A DNA stretch of 64,000 nt from Azadirachta indica (Eukaryota; Streptophyta; Magnoliopsida; Sapindales; Meliaceae): NCBI GenBank assembly GCA_022749755.1, contig CM040440.1, positions 3,681,769 through 3,745,768 of the forward strand, given 5' to 3'. The notes under the pieces were generated by a model that saw only the letters and a list, made by a program, of their open reading frames with translations, did no database searches and had not been told where the DNA came from. Shown in pieces: positions 9,681 to 19,400 of the stretch. The translations under genes were made by a program, and so were the position numbers. How positions within the stretch are numbered: position 1 is the stretch's first letter; each line of letters opens with the position of its first letter.

Positions 9681-11591
9681 ATGAAACTCTTCTTTAAACG
9701 CCGTTGCAGCCCTCTTACCACACTTACAACCCCTCAAACTCAAAACCCATTAATCAATGCAGCTGAAATCCTCCGGCACTGCAAATCCGGTGCCCTTTCT
9801 GATGCACTTCAACTCCTAAACTCCATAGATTTTAGCAAAGCTCCTGTCAATAAATCAATCGTATACGCTTCTCTCCTGCAAACTTGCATCAAAGTCCTTT
9901 CATTCATCCATGGTCTCCAAATTCACGCCAATGTTATCAAATCCGGCCTCGATAATGACTGCCTTGTTGGTAATAGCTTGCTTTCTTTATATTTTAAGTT
10001 GGGTTCTGATTTTGATGAGACGCAAAAGGTATTCAGTGGTTTTTTTCTCAAGGATGTTATTTCTTGGACTTCAATGATTAGTGGGTATATTAAGATAGGC
10101 AAACCAAAAAATGCACTTGAATTGTTTTGGGAAATGTTATGGAGCGATGTGAAGCCAAACGGGTTTACTTTGTCGGCTGTGATAAAGGCTTGTTCAGAGC
10201 TTGGTTTTATCAGGCTCGGTAAATGCTTTCATGGGCTGGTTCTGACACGTGGGTTCCAATCGAGTCATGTGATTTCTAGTGCTTTAATTGATATGTATGG
10301 ATGGAATCATGGACCTGAGGATGCGCGCCAATTATTTGATGAATTGCTTGAGCCAGATGCTATTTGTTGGACATCAGTGATTTCATCTTTTACAAGGAAT
10401 GATTTGTATGACAAGGCATTGGAATACTTTTACTTCATGCACAGGAAACGTGGGTTGTTGCCAGATGGGTTTACTTTTGGGACAGTGTTGACTGCTTGTG
10501 GAAATTTAGGGAGGCTGAAGCAAGGGAAAGAAGTTCATGCTAAAATTATTACTTCGGGACATTCCGGAAATGTGGTTGTTGAGAGTGGCCTTGTGGACAT
10601 GTATGGAAAATGCCGAGTGGTTGATGAGTCTCAGCGTGTTTTTGATAGGATGCTGATAAAGAATTCTGTTTCGTGGTCCGCATTGCTTGGGGGATATTGT
10701 CAAACTGGAGATTTTAAGTCTGTTATTAGCATTTTTAGGAAAATGGAAGAGATTGATCTCTATTGTTTCGGAACTGTGCTTCGTGCTTGTGCTGGTCTGG
10801 CAGCTGTAAGGCTAGGCAAAGAAGTACACTGCCAGTATGTTAGGAGAGGTGGATGGAGAGATGTTATCGTAGAATCAGCTTTAGTTGATCTTTATGCAAA
10901 ATGTGGTTGTGTCAATTTTGCACATCAAATTTTTTCACAGATGCCAGTTAGAAATTTGATAACATGGAATTCAATGATTTCTGGGTTTGCTCAAAATGGA
11001 AGAGGTAGGGAAGCCCTTAGAATATTTGATGAGATGAATAACGAGGGGACTAAGCCTGATCATATAAGTTTTATTGGAGTTCTTTCTGCTTCTAGTCATT
11101 CAGGTCTGGTAAATCAAGGGCGAAAATTTTTCTCTTCAATGACGGAGGAATATGGGATTGAACCTGGAATTGAACATTACAATTGCATGGTTGATCTCCT
11201 TGGTCGTGCTGGGTTGCTAGAAGAAGCTGAAACTTTAATAGAGAATGCATTCTGTAGAGATGATTCATCTCTTTGGGCAGTACTGCTTGGTGCTTGCTCA
11301 ACATTTACAAACTCTGTTGCTGCAGAACGCATTGCAAAGAAGATGATTCGACTGGAACCTGACTACTATTTGAGTTATGTTCTTCTAGCTAATGTGTATA
11401 GAGCTGTGGACCGATGGAATGATGCCTTCAAGATCATGAGGTTAATGAAAAGTAGAGGAATTAGAAAGATGCCTGGCAAGAGTTGGATTGAAATTAACAG
11501 TAAATTGGATCATGATGTGGATGAGTTGGATGGACCGGAAATGCAAAATCTCAGTAGCAAGAGTGATGGTCTAATGATGAGGAGCAATTAA
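9681..11591 (+). CDS. Pentatricopeptide-repeat protein, PLS/E class (At1g03540-like)
   Basis: An intronless 636-residue frame. I take ATG 9681 (MKLFFKRRC) as the start, since the open frame upstream of it has no ATG. The protein is a chain of 31-36-residue PPR units from about residue 65 to 545, with P, L and S variants recognisable by phrases such as SWTSMISGYIK, CWTSVISSF, SWSALLGGYCQ and TWNSMISGFAQNG. An E domain follows (WAVLLGACSTFTNS, then YVLLANVYRAVDRWNDAFKIMRLMKSRGIRKMPGKSWIEI). There is no DYW tail. The text strongly resembles Arabidopsis At1g03540 (shared runs such as SALLGGYCQ, LYCFGTVL-AC and FIHG). PLS-class PPR proteins bind single-stranded RNA in plastids or mitochondria and usually direct C-to-U editing. 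The basic N-terminus fits an organelle presequence, but the organelle and target are not shown. It converges on the neighbouring PPR gene. A degenerate copy of its 3' end follows. Confidence 0.88.
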   Translation: MKLFFKRRCSPLTTLTTPQTQNPLINAAEILRHCKSGALSDALQLLNSIDFSKAPVNKSIVYASLLQTCIKVLSFIHGLQIHANVIKSGLDNDCLVGNSLLSLYFKLGSDFDETQKVFSGFFLKDVISWTSMISGYIKIGKPKNALELFWEMLWSDVKPNGFTLSAVIKACSELGFIRLGKCFHGLVLTRGFQSSHVISSALIDMYGWNHGPEDARQLFDELLEPDAICWTSVISSFTRNDLYDKALEYFYFMHRKRGLLPDGFTFGTVLTACGNLGRLKQGKEVHAKIITSGHSGNVVVESGLVDMYGKCRVVDESQRVFDRMLIKNSVSWSALLGGYCQTGDFKSVISIFRKMEEIDLYCFGTVLRACAGLAAVRLGKEVHCQYVRRGGWRDVIVESALVDLYAKCGCVNFAHQIFSQMPVRNLITWNSMISGFAQNGRGREALRIFDEMNNEGTKPDHISFIGVLSASSHSGLVNQGRKFFSSMTEEYGIEPGIEHYNCMVDLLGRAGLLEEAETLIENAFCRDDSSLWAVLLGACSTFTNSVAAERIAKKMIRLEPDYYLSYVLLANVYRAVDRWNDAFKIMRLMKSRGIRKMPGKSWIEINSKLDHDVDELDGPEMQNLSSKSDGLMMRSN

Positions 11592-11612
11592 CAATTATGA
11601 GGTTGATAATAA

Positions 11613-11712
11613 TAAGAGTTAGAAGATTCCAGGCTAAAAATGGATTGAAACTAATAGTAATCAGGTCTTAGGCTGGATGATTTGGGTGGACGAGACAGAG
11701 CAAAATGTATAA
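11613..11712 (+). repeat. Degenerate duplicate of the PPR gene's 3' coding end
   Basis: Downstream of the stop, 11617-11690 repeats the sequence of 11458-11541 that encodes the E-domain tail. For example, TGGATTGAAACTAATAGTAA at 11641-11660 matches TGGATTGAAATTAACAGTAA in the gene with two changes, and further matches (GGCTGGATGATTTGGGTGGA against GTGGATGAGTTGGATGGA) follow at the same spacing. The copy has stops and small indels and is not translated in the main frame. It is likely an old tandem duplication now lying in the 3'UTR. Confidence 0.55.
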
Positions 11713-12584
11713 AGGATTTCTGTTTGATGGTGAGAAAAGAGTGGTACTTGAAACAATTATTTACGTAAAATTCAATGCTAAAGAATATCTTTGATCAAAC
11801 AGCTTTGTTTCCTTGCCTTCTGCTGTCACAGAGTGGTTAGGATGTGCAGAATCACCCAAGACACTGGACGTCCAATTCAATAACCGTGGAGGCAACCACG
11901 ACCTCTGGACATCAAGCTGAGTGACAACTGCAGAAAGTCTTGTTTTCATGAGAAGGTGGATTCCTCTTATTGGTAACTGGGCCACTTAGAATGGGATTCT
12001 GCATAAGATTGTCTCATTACTTACTGAAAATGAGATGATCAACCTACACGAGATTGAGATATCCAGCCTTTTCTGTTACATGGAAAAGTTTCTAATTATG
12101 TTTCAGTACAAAGCAGTAATTTTGTTCTGATACCGTCATTGATAATATAATGATTTCAATGTCCAGACAAATGGCATCGAACTTTGCTCTGCTCTTATTT
12201 CCTTTGTCGATTGCAAGGCCTGGACCGAATATATCTAACAGGAACTTAACAATGTTACAAAAGCGAAAAAACTTGGAAGTTCTTAGTTTGGCATAAGGCC
12301 GTTAAATCGAAGTTACTGAATGAAGAAAGGAAAGCTCAGGGAGCATTCCTTTGATGAACTCCAAGAGCACAAGAATCAACCGTAATCAGCAATCAAAGTA
12401 GATCAAACTGGGTCTTCACTAATGTTACATAGAAATTAACATTACATTTTACAGCTTCCAACCAGTTGTCTATCAAAAGTATTCATATTTTTTTTTCATA
12501 TATACATCTTTGGATGCGTTAATAATACAGCAACTGTACAGTGCAAATGCTAATGTCGCAAAGATAACAATTACTTTCCGGATG
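11713..12584. other. Convergent 3' flanks of two PPR genes
   Basis: Spacer between convergent PPR genes. It holds likely 3'UTR sequence of both. A 74-codon open frame at 11761-11985 (minus) has no recognisable family feature. Nothing else is supported. Confidence 0.5.
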
Positions 12585-15500
12585 CTACACACCCAGAAAA
12601 CTTTCTTCAGAATCTTCTTCATATTCATAACCAGTGTCTTCTCGAGGTTCAAATGCAGTTCTCATTTCTTGACTAGCTTGCTCAGCAAGATCTTGCCTGT
12701 TTGCATTTTTATAGGCATCTATGACAGCCTTGAACAAGTTTTCACTGGGCCCAATCCCCCCATATTTCAACTGGCTATGAATCCTCTTCACACCTTCAAC
12801 CAAGCCAGCTGTTCCATAACAACCTACCAGATTAATACAGGTTACCAGGTCTGGTTCAAGACCCTGATCCAGCATTTTCATGAACATATTCAAAGCTCTG
12901 TCATTCTGCCCTGATGACTTGAAAGCATATATTGCAACATTGTAGACAAAAGAATCAAGTTCCGCTTCTGCTTTAATAAGACTTTCGCAGCAGTCAAGTG
13001 CTAAAGCATGCAAACCCACCACTGAATAGACAGATGTTATGACAGCTTGACTAGCATAGGGTTTCACTTCCTGGTGAGATGACTCTAGCTGCTTTACAGC
13101 TTCAATTGGAAAGCCTCCCTTCTTCAATACAGTAAACAAAATTTTAAAGGTTCCATTGTCAGGCAAAAGCTGTTGGGTTACCATCTCATGCAATAATTCA
13201 CCACATTCACGTAACTGACCGTTAGCGGCAAAACATGCCATTACCTGATTATAAGAAATAACATCCCTCAATAAGGCTGACTGTTTCATCTCCTCTGCAA
13301 CATCAATGGCTTCATCAAGCATGCCCATGCTCTTATACAAAGCCATCATGGCCGCAAATGAAACACCGTCTGCCTGCCCTTTTTCTCTTATATTATTAAA
13401 AACAGATTCAGCTTCAGATACCATACCAAGATCTGCAAAAAGACTGATCATACTATTTGATGCAACAATATCTGGACCACCCTTCATATCCTTCATCTTC
13501 TCGTAAACTCTTTTCGCTCCCTCCAAGCATGAAATCTTACTATAAGCCTTAATGAGGGAAGTCATTACTATCTGATTTGCTGACAGTCCACATTCTCCCA
13601 TCATGTGAAAATATTGAAGAGCTTCTTCAACATTGCCAGTCTCCGCAAACCCATTGATTAAGGAACCAAAAACAACTTCATTAGGCTTTACACCAGCTCT
13701 TCCCATTTCTTTGTACAAGGTAACTGCATCAGATAGCCGGCCAAGACGAGCATAAGATGCAATAACAGAAGAAAAGGTCAAGCATTGAGGCTTCAATCCT
13801 CCCTCTTGCATTTCAGCTAATAGGTCCACTGCATGATCCACTAAATCACCTCCAGCAAACATCTGAATGACAGAATTATAGGTGCACTCATCAGGCCAAG
13901 TCCCATGATTTTTCATGACCTTGAAAAGAGAAAAAGCTTTATCATAGAACTTTGCCTTGCCATAAGCTTTGATCATAACATTATACTCAACAACATCCTT
14001 CTTCTGTCCCACTGGCTCTCTCTTACTATAGAAAACTGCCTCAGCTTCAGCCCAAAGCCCCTTTTCAGCATAAACATCTATAATTGCAGCATGTGTCTTC
14101 GATGATAGCACTCCATCCAATTGGCACTTTTTGAAAAGGAGCTGGGCCTGATGAAGCAATCCCTTATGAACATACACCTTCATAACACCAGGGACAGAAT
14201 GCTCATCAATCTGTAGACTGGATTTCTCCATTTCATTAATCACAGTCTCCACTTCTTGAACCATGTTCTTCTGACATAATATGTGAAGAATAGCTCTGTG
14301 AGTTACGTTATCAGGGAAAAGACCAACCTCTCTTATCTTCCAATAATACATCAGGGCAGCATCAATATTCCCAACATCAGCATACAGAGATAAAAGAATA
14401 TTATATGTCTTTGTATCAGGAGATATTCCTCTTTCCTCCATCTTACTAAGTAAAGCTTCAGCCTCTGAAAAGTTGCCATGACTGCCACAAGTATGGATCA
14501 TAGTATTAAAGGTGACAGTATCCATTGCAACCCCAGATTTCAACATTTCAGCAAATACATTAGCCGCATCCTCAAGACGCCCAGCCTTACCATACAGATC
14601 AATCAATGTGTTATATGTAGATGTTAGTCTTGGCTTACGAATGGAATTCTCTGTATCCAATGAATCCATGTTTCTCTGAATGGGATTTCTCCCACCTGTC
14701 CTGAAAAGCTCAGTGGACAAAAAATGCTTAAAACTAACTGGAGTGGAGGCAAAAGTATCAGTGGAATCCAATTCAAGATCATCCAACTCAACCTGCCCAA
14801 TGCACCAAACCTTATAAAATCTATCTGCCCTATCAAACTCTCCCACATCCTTCAAAACCCTAACAACTGTGTTCATAGTAACCTCATCTGGAAAAATTCC
14901 TCTAAGTTTCATATGCTTAATCCACAAAAGTGATTCTTTAACAAGACCAGCTTTCCCATAAACATCAACAAGCATTCCATAAGTATTGTTCGTTGGCAAA
15001 ACACCAGTTTTTGCCATTTCTATCCAATGTAACCTTAATTCATCCCATTTTTGAGCTCTACCCAGAGTCCGAAGCACAACATTATAGTGAATAACATTAG
15101 GTACATACTCTTTCTGTGACTTGAAGAACTCGAAAACCCGAATAACTCTCTCCCAACTATTCTGTTCTTTTAGAACCACAGTCTGTTCCTTCGGACCTAG
15201 ATTTTCACAAAATGAATTAAGGGTTTTTTCGATATCATCACTAGACTTTAGAGAATGTAAAATTGAAGGTAACATGCCACCATACTTTTTTCTCCTACCA
15301 TTAACTGAAGAACTTTTAGCGGGCAAAATGGAAGATTTTGAATTACATTGAAGCTCAAACCCCACAGAAACCCTATGCCCTCTATGGTTTGGCCTCTGGT
15401 TATGTGAATTCTTTACATTTCTGTCCAAGCTTAGGTCTATATGTGGTCTTTTAACAAAGTTTCGGTTACGAAGATTCGCAAACCCTACAAAAAGCCCAGC

Positions 15501-15599
15501 TTTAAAAGGAGAATGAAGAACATTAAGCTTACTTGGCGAAAACAAGTGATGCTGGATACTATCATGACCCAAATCCCCGGAACTGTAACAGTGAAGCAT
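12585..15599 (-). CDS. Pentatricopeptide-repeat protein, P class (At1g73710-like)
   Basis: An intronless 1004-residue frame starting at ATG 15599 (MLHCYSSGDLGHD). An N-terminal region of about 150 residues is basic and Ser/Asn-rich, as expected for an organelle transit sequence. It is followed by about 20 canonical 35-residue P-type repeats to residue 970, seen as recurring phrases such as VIHYNVVLRTLGRAQKWDELR, TYNTLIDLYGKAGRLEDA, TYNILLSLYADVGNIDAAL, EYNVMIKAYGKAKFYDKAF and TCINLVGCYGTAGLVEGV. The tail is acidic (EDTGYEYEEDSEESF). Length, intronless structure and repeat text resemble Arabidopsis At1g73710. P-class proteins bind specific organellar RNAs and affect their stability, splicing or translation. 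The specific RNA cannot be read from here. No E, DYW or SMR domain is present. Confidence 0.88.
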   Translation of the reverse strand: MLHCYSSGDLGHDSIQHHLFSPSKLNVLHSPFKAGLFVGFANLRNRNFVKRPHIDLSLDRNVKNSHNQRPNHRGHRVSVGFELQCNSKSSILPAKSSSVNGRRKKYGGMLPSILHSLKSSDDIEKTLNSFCENLGPKEQTVVLKEQNSWERVIRVFEFFKSQKEYVPNVIHYNVVLRTLGRAQKWDELRLHWIEMAKTGVLPTNNTYGMLVDVYGKAGLVKESLLWIKHMKLRGIFPDEVTMNTVVRVLKDVGEFDRADRFYKVWCIGQVELDDLELDSTDTFASTPVSFKHFLSTELFRTGGRNPIQRNMDSLDTENSIRKPRLTSTYNTLIDLYGKAGRLEDAANVFAEMLKSGVAMDTVTFNTMIHTCGSHGNFSEAEALLSKMEERGISPDTKTYNILLSLYADVGNIDAALMYYWKIREVGLFPDNVTHRAILHILCQKNMVQEVETVINEMEKSSLQIDEHSVPGVMKVYVHKGLLHQAQLLFKKCQLDGVLSSKTHAAIIDVYAEKGLWAEAEAVFYSKREPVGQKKDVVEYNVMIKAYGKAKFYDKAFSLFKVMKNHGTWPDECTYNSVIQMFAGGDLVDHAVDLLAEMQEGGLKPQCLTFSSVIASYARLGRLSDAVTLYKEMGRAGVKPNEVVFGSLINGFAETGNVEEALQYFHMMGECGLSANQIVMTSLIKAYSKISCLEGAKRVYEKMKDMKGGPDIVASNSMISLFADLGMVSEAESVFNNIREKGQADGVSFAAMMALYKSMGMLDEAIDVAEEMKQSALLRDVISYNQVMACFAANGQLRECGELLHEMVTQQLLPDNGTFKILFTVLKKGGFPIEAVKQLESSHQEVKPYASQAVITSVYSVVGLHALALDCCESLIKAEAELDSFVYNVAIYAFKSSGQNDRALNMFMKMLDQGLEPDLVTCINLVGCYGTAGLVEGVKRIHSQLKYGGIGPSENLFKAVIDAYKNANRQDLAEQASQEMRTAFEPREDTGYEYEEDSEESFLGV

Positions 15600-16407
15600 T
15601 GTTTTGACTGCAAGGTACCTGAGCCAAAATAGGGCTTTGAATGAAGGGAGAGAGGTTTGATGTTTTAGTTGAAGAAGATTTCCTGTGTTTATTTGTGTTT
15701 TGTCTTTTCGGGGAGGTATTTGGAGAAAGGGGGCCCTTGGCAGTCCCCACTTTGACTTTGTTAAAATTTTGTACCCGTGTCATAATAAAAATACATAAAT
15801 ACCCCCGAATGCCCATCTTTCCTTTCATGAGATTTAGGTTCGGGTTGTTAATATTTGTGGAATCATGTGATTGTTCGTGTAGCCAGTCCCTTATTGCAGC
15901 AACCGCAATTCCCTTTGCTGCCGAATTATTGTCCGATAATTGTTTCTAATTTTTTTTTTTATTGATTAATCACTTTTAACTCGAAATTTAGTGGATTTAA
16001 CGGCAGGTCAGCATGGGCATGAAGACTGGAGCTGATAACCGTTATCGTTGCGCGCGTTTCGTTAACAGTTATAGAAGATATATTTAAAAATATTTAGGAA
16101 TCTGCGGAGATTAATAATTAAAGGTGTCGAAAACAAATATGTAAAAGTTGCTCAAAAAATGCCTCCGACTCGGAAGACCACGACGACATTCTATCATCAG
16201 CCTGTGCACAATTTTCTTTTTTTTTTTTTTTTTTTTTTTTTGTCAAGATTTTTCATTTGACTATATATGTAAAAACACCTCAGCAATTTTAACGCTAAAG
16301 GAGCAAATTGAACAAAATCGAATGATGATACCGAGGACAAATGTTCTGGAAACAGTCCAAGCTCAGGTCTCATCGACCCGCTAAGTTGTATCCACGGGTG
16401 TGCCATC
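15600..16407. other. Spacer: PPR gene 5' flank and SCAMP 3' flank
   Basis: Promoter/leader side of the P-class PPR gene and probable 3'UTR of the SCAMP gene. It contains a poly-T run of 25 at 16217-16241. I see no gene. Confidence 0.5.
16217..16241. repeat. Poly-T tract (25 nt)
   Basis: Uninterrupted T run read directly. Confidence 0.9.
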
Positions 16408-19400
16408 TTATAGTGACATCATGGACTTCATTGCGGCCTCACGCTTCATCTCTGCTGCTTTGCCAGTGCCTCGGAAATACCTGTAGATTTGCTGCAAATT
16501 GGTATTGAAGAAAAACAAGAGGTTCAGAGGAGAGGTCCTAATAAGCAGTTGCAGTTGAAATAAAAAAAAGGTCGGATAATAAACCTGAATAACCCAGATA
16601 CTGATCATTGATTCAATAGCGAATAATCCGAAACCAATGAAGTAGAATATCTGCAATTACGAGTTGACACATGTCAAGCCTTCAGTCTACACTAAACTTT
16701 TGAGCAGTTGCGATAGTAAGTCTAGTATCGACATTAAAGGTCCAAAGCTAAAAGTAAACACAAAGGCACAGTACCAACACCAGCAAACTTACCCCAACAA
16801 GAGCATTACCGCTCAGAACATCTATTGCAGGCAAAACCCCTCTGTCCACAAAATCAAATGATACAAACATTAGCTGTCAGAAATATGATGTAAATACATT
16901 CCACAACAACAAATAAGAGATAGTAAAAATGAAAGTCTGTGTAAACAAGGCAGCTATGCAATACTTCTCTTTGCATTGAATCAAAGGATAAAACAAATTA
17001 TGTGATATTCCATTACTACTATACTTCCCAAGTAATGTCTTAAGTTTTTTCTGTTCTAGCGGTGTGATATTTATCAACTACATAATAAATATTAAAAAAT
17101 TTTCAAAATTATGTAGTACTCTGCTCTATTTCACCATCCAATTAATGAACGATAGGAGGTAGCACGGGATTTTGGGGGAAACGAAAGGAAATTGATCACA
17201 TGGGATGGTAAGACTTATAAAAATACTCCAAAAGTGTACTATTATTGAATCCAAACTTCGTGCAAAAGTTAGACGTGCCCTCCAGCGACTACTGTTACCT
17301 TTTTTCTCATATTTTCACAAAGATTAGGAAGAGGATTACTAACATAATATGCACGAAACTAATTTTCCTTTCGAGCAAAAGAATCAATGATAACTTACGT
17401 AAGAGATTTCCCCCTGAAAATGATTGGAGGAGCGATCGCAGCAAAGACACAAAATCCTATGTGGACCTGCATTTATGAAAAAGAGGGAACAAAATGGACC
17501 TTTTAACTAAAACGTATACAGTCAATTTGCAAAGAATAAGCATCTACAATTAAAAATATTTGTAAATTTACCAGGTAAAATAAGAAAAACCACCCAAACT
17601 TCAGAGCACTATCAGTCCTGTAAGAGGAATTGGCATAAAGTTAACAGAAATATTTGCATTATCACAGTATTTAAAATATCTACATACTCATAAAAAACAA
17701 TCTCCCCAGTATCTTAATACTATATCAATCATACTATCATAACACGATTACTACATATTGTGCCTCTTAGATCAAAAGGTAATCTGCATCCACAGGCAAT
17801 GCAATTTTAGTATCTCTTTATCTTTTTGTTCTGGTACGTGGCCCTATCCTTATCATATTTACATGCAGGCCATGCTCCGCAGCGACACTTATGCCATCAA
17901 ATATTGACAAACCTATTATAGATACAAGGTTTCACAACATAACTGAATCTTATTCTGGAATATATGGCTCTATTAAATGCTTTAGCATTTTGCATTTGTC
18001 ACAAAGTTTTATGAACTATAATGGCAGAGTCTGTTCCAAATTTACATACTTCTACAAGATAAAGTCTGGGATATCACACATGCAACACCCAATCTCAATA
18101 TGGAAATTTTAAGAACCATGTCTGAAATCAACAAAACTAATAGATGTGAGATTCAGATCCTCACAATTCCTAGCACGAGCCTGAAAGATGTCAAGCATAA
18201 GAATCTATAAAACTGGAAACCAGGAAGTACATAATTTTCAATGTCATTTTACAGAAAAAGCCTCATCCATCGTTGAGTGGAGGTTAAAACAAATCAGGTG
18301 AACTCTGATGTGAAAAAACATTATACCTCATAGCACGATAAAGAGGGCGATACCACAACACGTAGGCTCCAGGAACCCCAGTAAGGCAGTAAATGATAGC
18401 AAGAAACCAAATTACCAGATCTACAAGGGAAACAAAGTTACGGAAAATGATGCAACATAATGAAAAAGAAAATCCAATTTATAGCCAATTGTAAGGTCAA
18501 ATTCAGAATCAACCTCCCCCTTTGATCCAGTTTACAGTAACTGCAATAAAATTCCACCCAAGGCATGTAGCCAAACCTACACAATGTCACGTAATTTAAA
18601 AATTTGTCACTATAGATCATTCCACTGTAAGATTTCTGTACACATACTGAGGAAACAGAAATGAAGTCAACAATGCAATTCAAAAGAGATACCTACTAAC
18701 CATCTAAGCTACAAGATCTATCTTATTAACAGAAAATCTCATGAAATGTACTTCACACTTTGCATCAGCACATAAAAAGGGGAGCATTAGGAGCAGCCCA
18801 TAAAGAGATGTGAAACAGTGTGATATCGTACCAAGTTTAAGACTTCCGATTCTGATACTGTTATCTTTTGTTCTCTAACTAAAGACATTATATACATATC
18901 ATTACCTCTGTAAAACTATGAACCAGATGTTTAACTTCAATAACTGCTTGGACATCACTATTTTAGACCTGGTGGAGTTATTTATTTTAGCTAAGCTATC
19001 AAGCATTTATTTATCAGATTCAAGGATGTCTAGAGTGTGTTCAGTAACTTTTTGAAAATAGTTTTTAAAAACTGGTTGTTAATGGAGTTGAAGTTACCAA
19101 AATTTTGAGGAGTCGGCATCAATTTATGCCTAATTGCTCCACATATAGTTCCTCTAATTATATTTTCTAACAGAACCAGGGCCGATCATAAAAATGATGT
19201 TTTGCTAAGGTGTTTTCAAAAACATCAAACGTTTGGTAGTCTTTGTTGAAAGTAATTTTATTAAAATGAAAATGTGTTTCATATTATTCTTAAAAATTGA
19301 ATATAAGTAGTTATTTTAGGAAAAATATTATAATTAATTTTGAAAAAGCATTTTTTAAAATTAAAAAAAAGGAAAAAGTTATTTTTCACTTTTTAATTAA

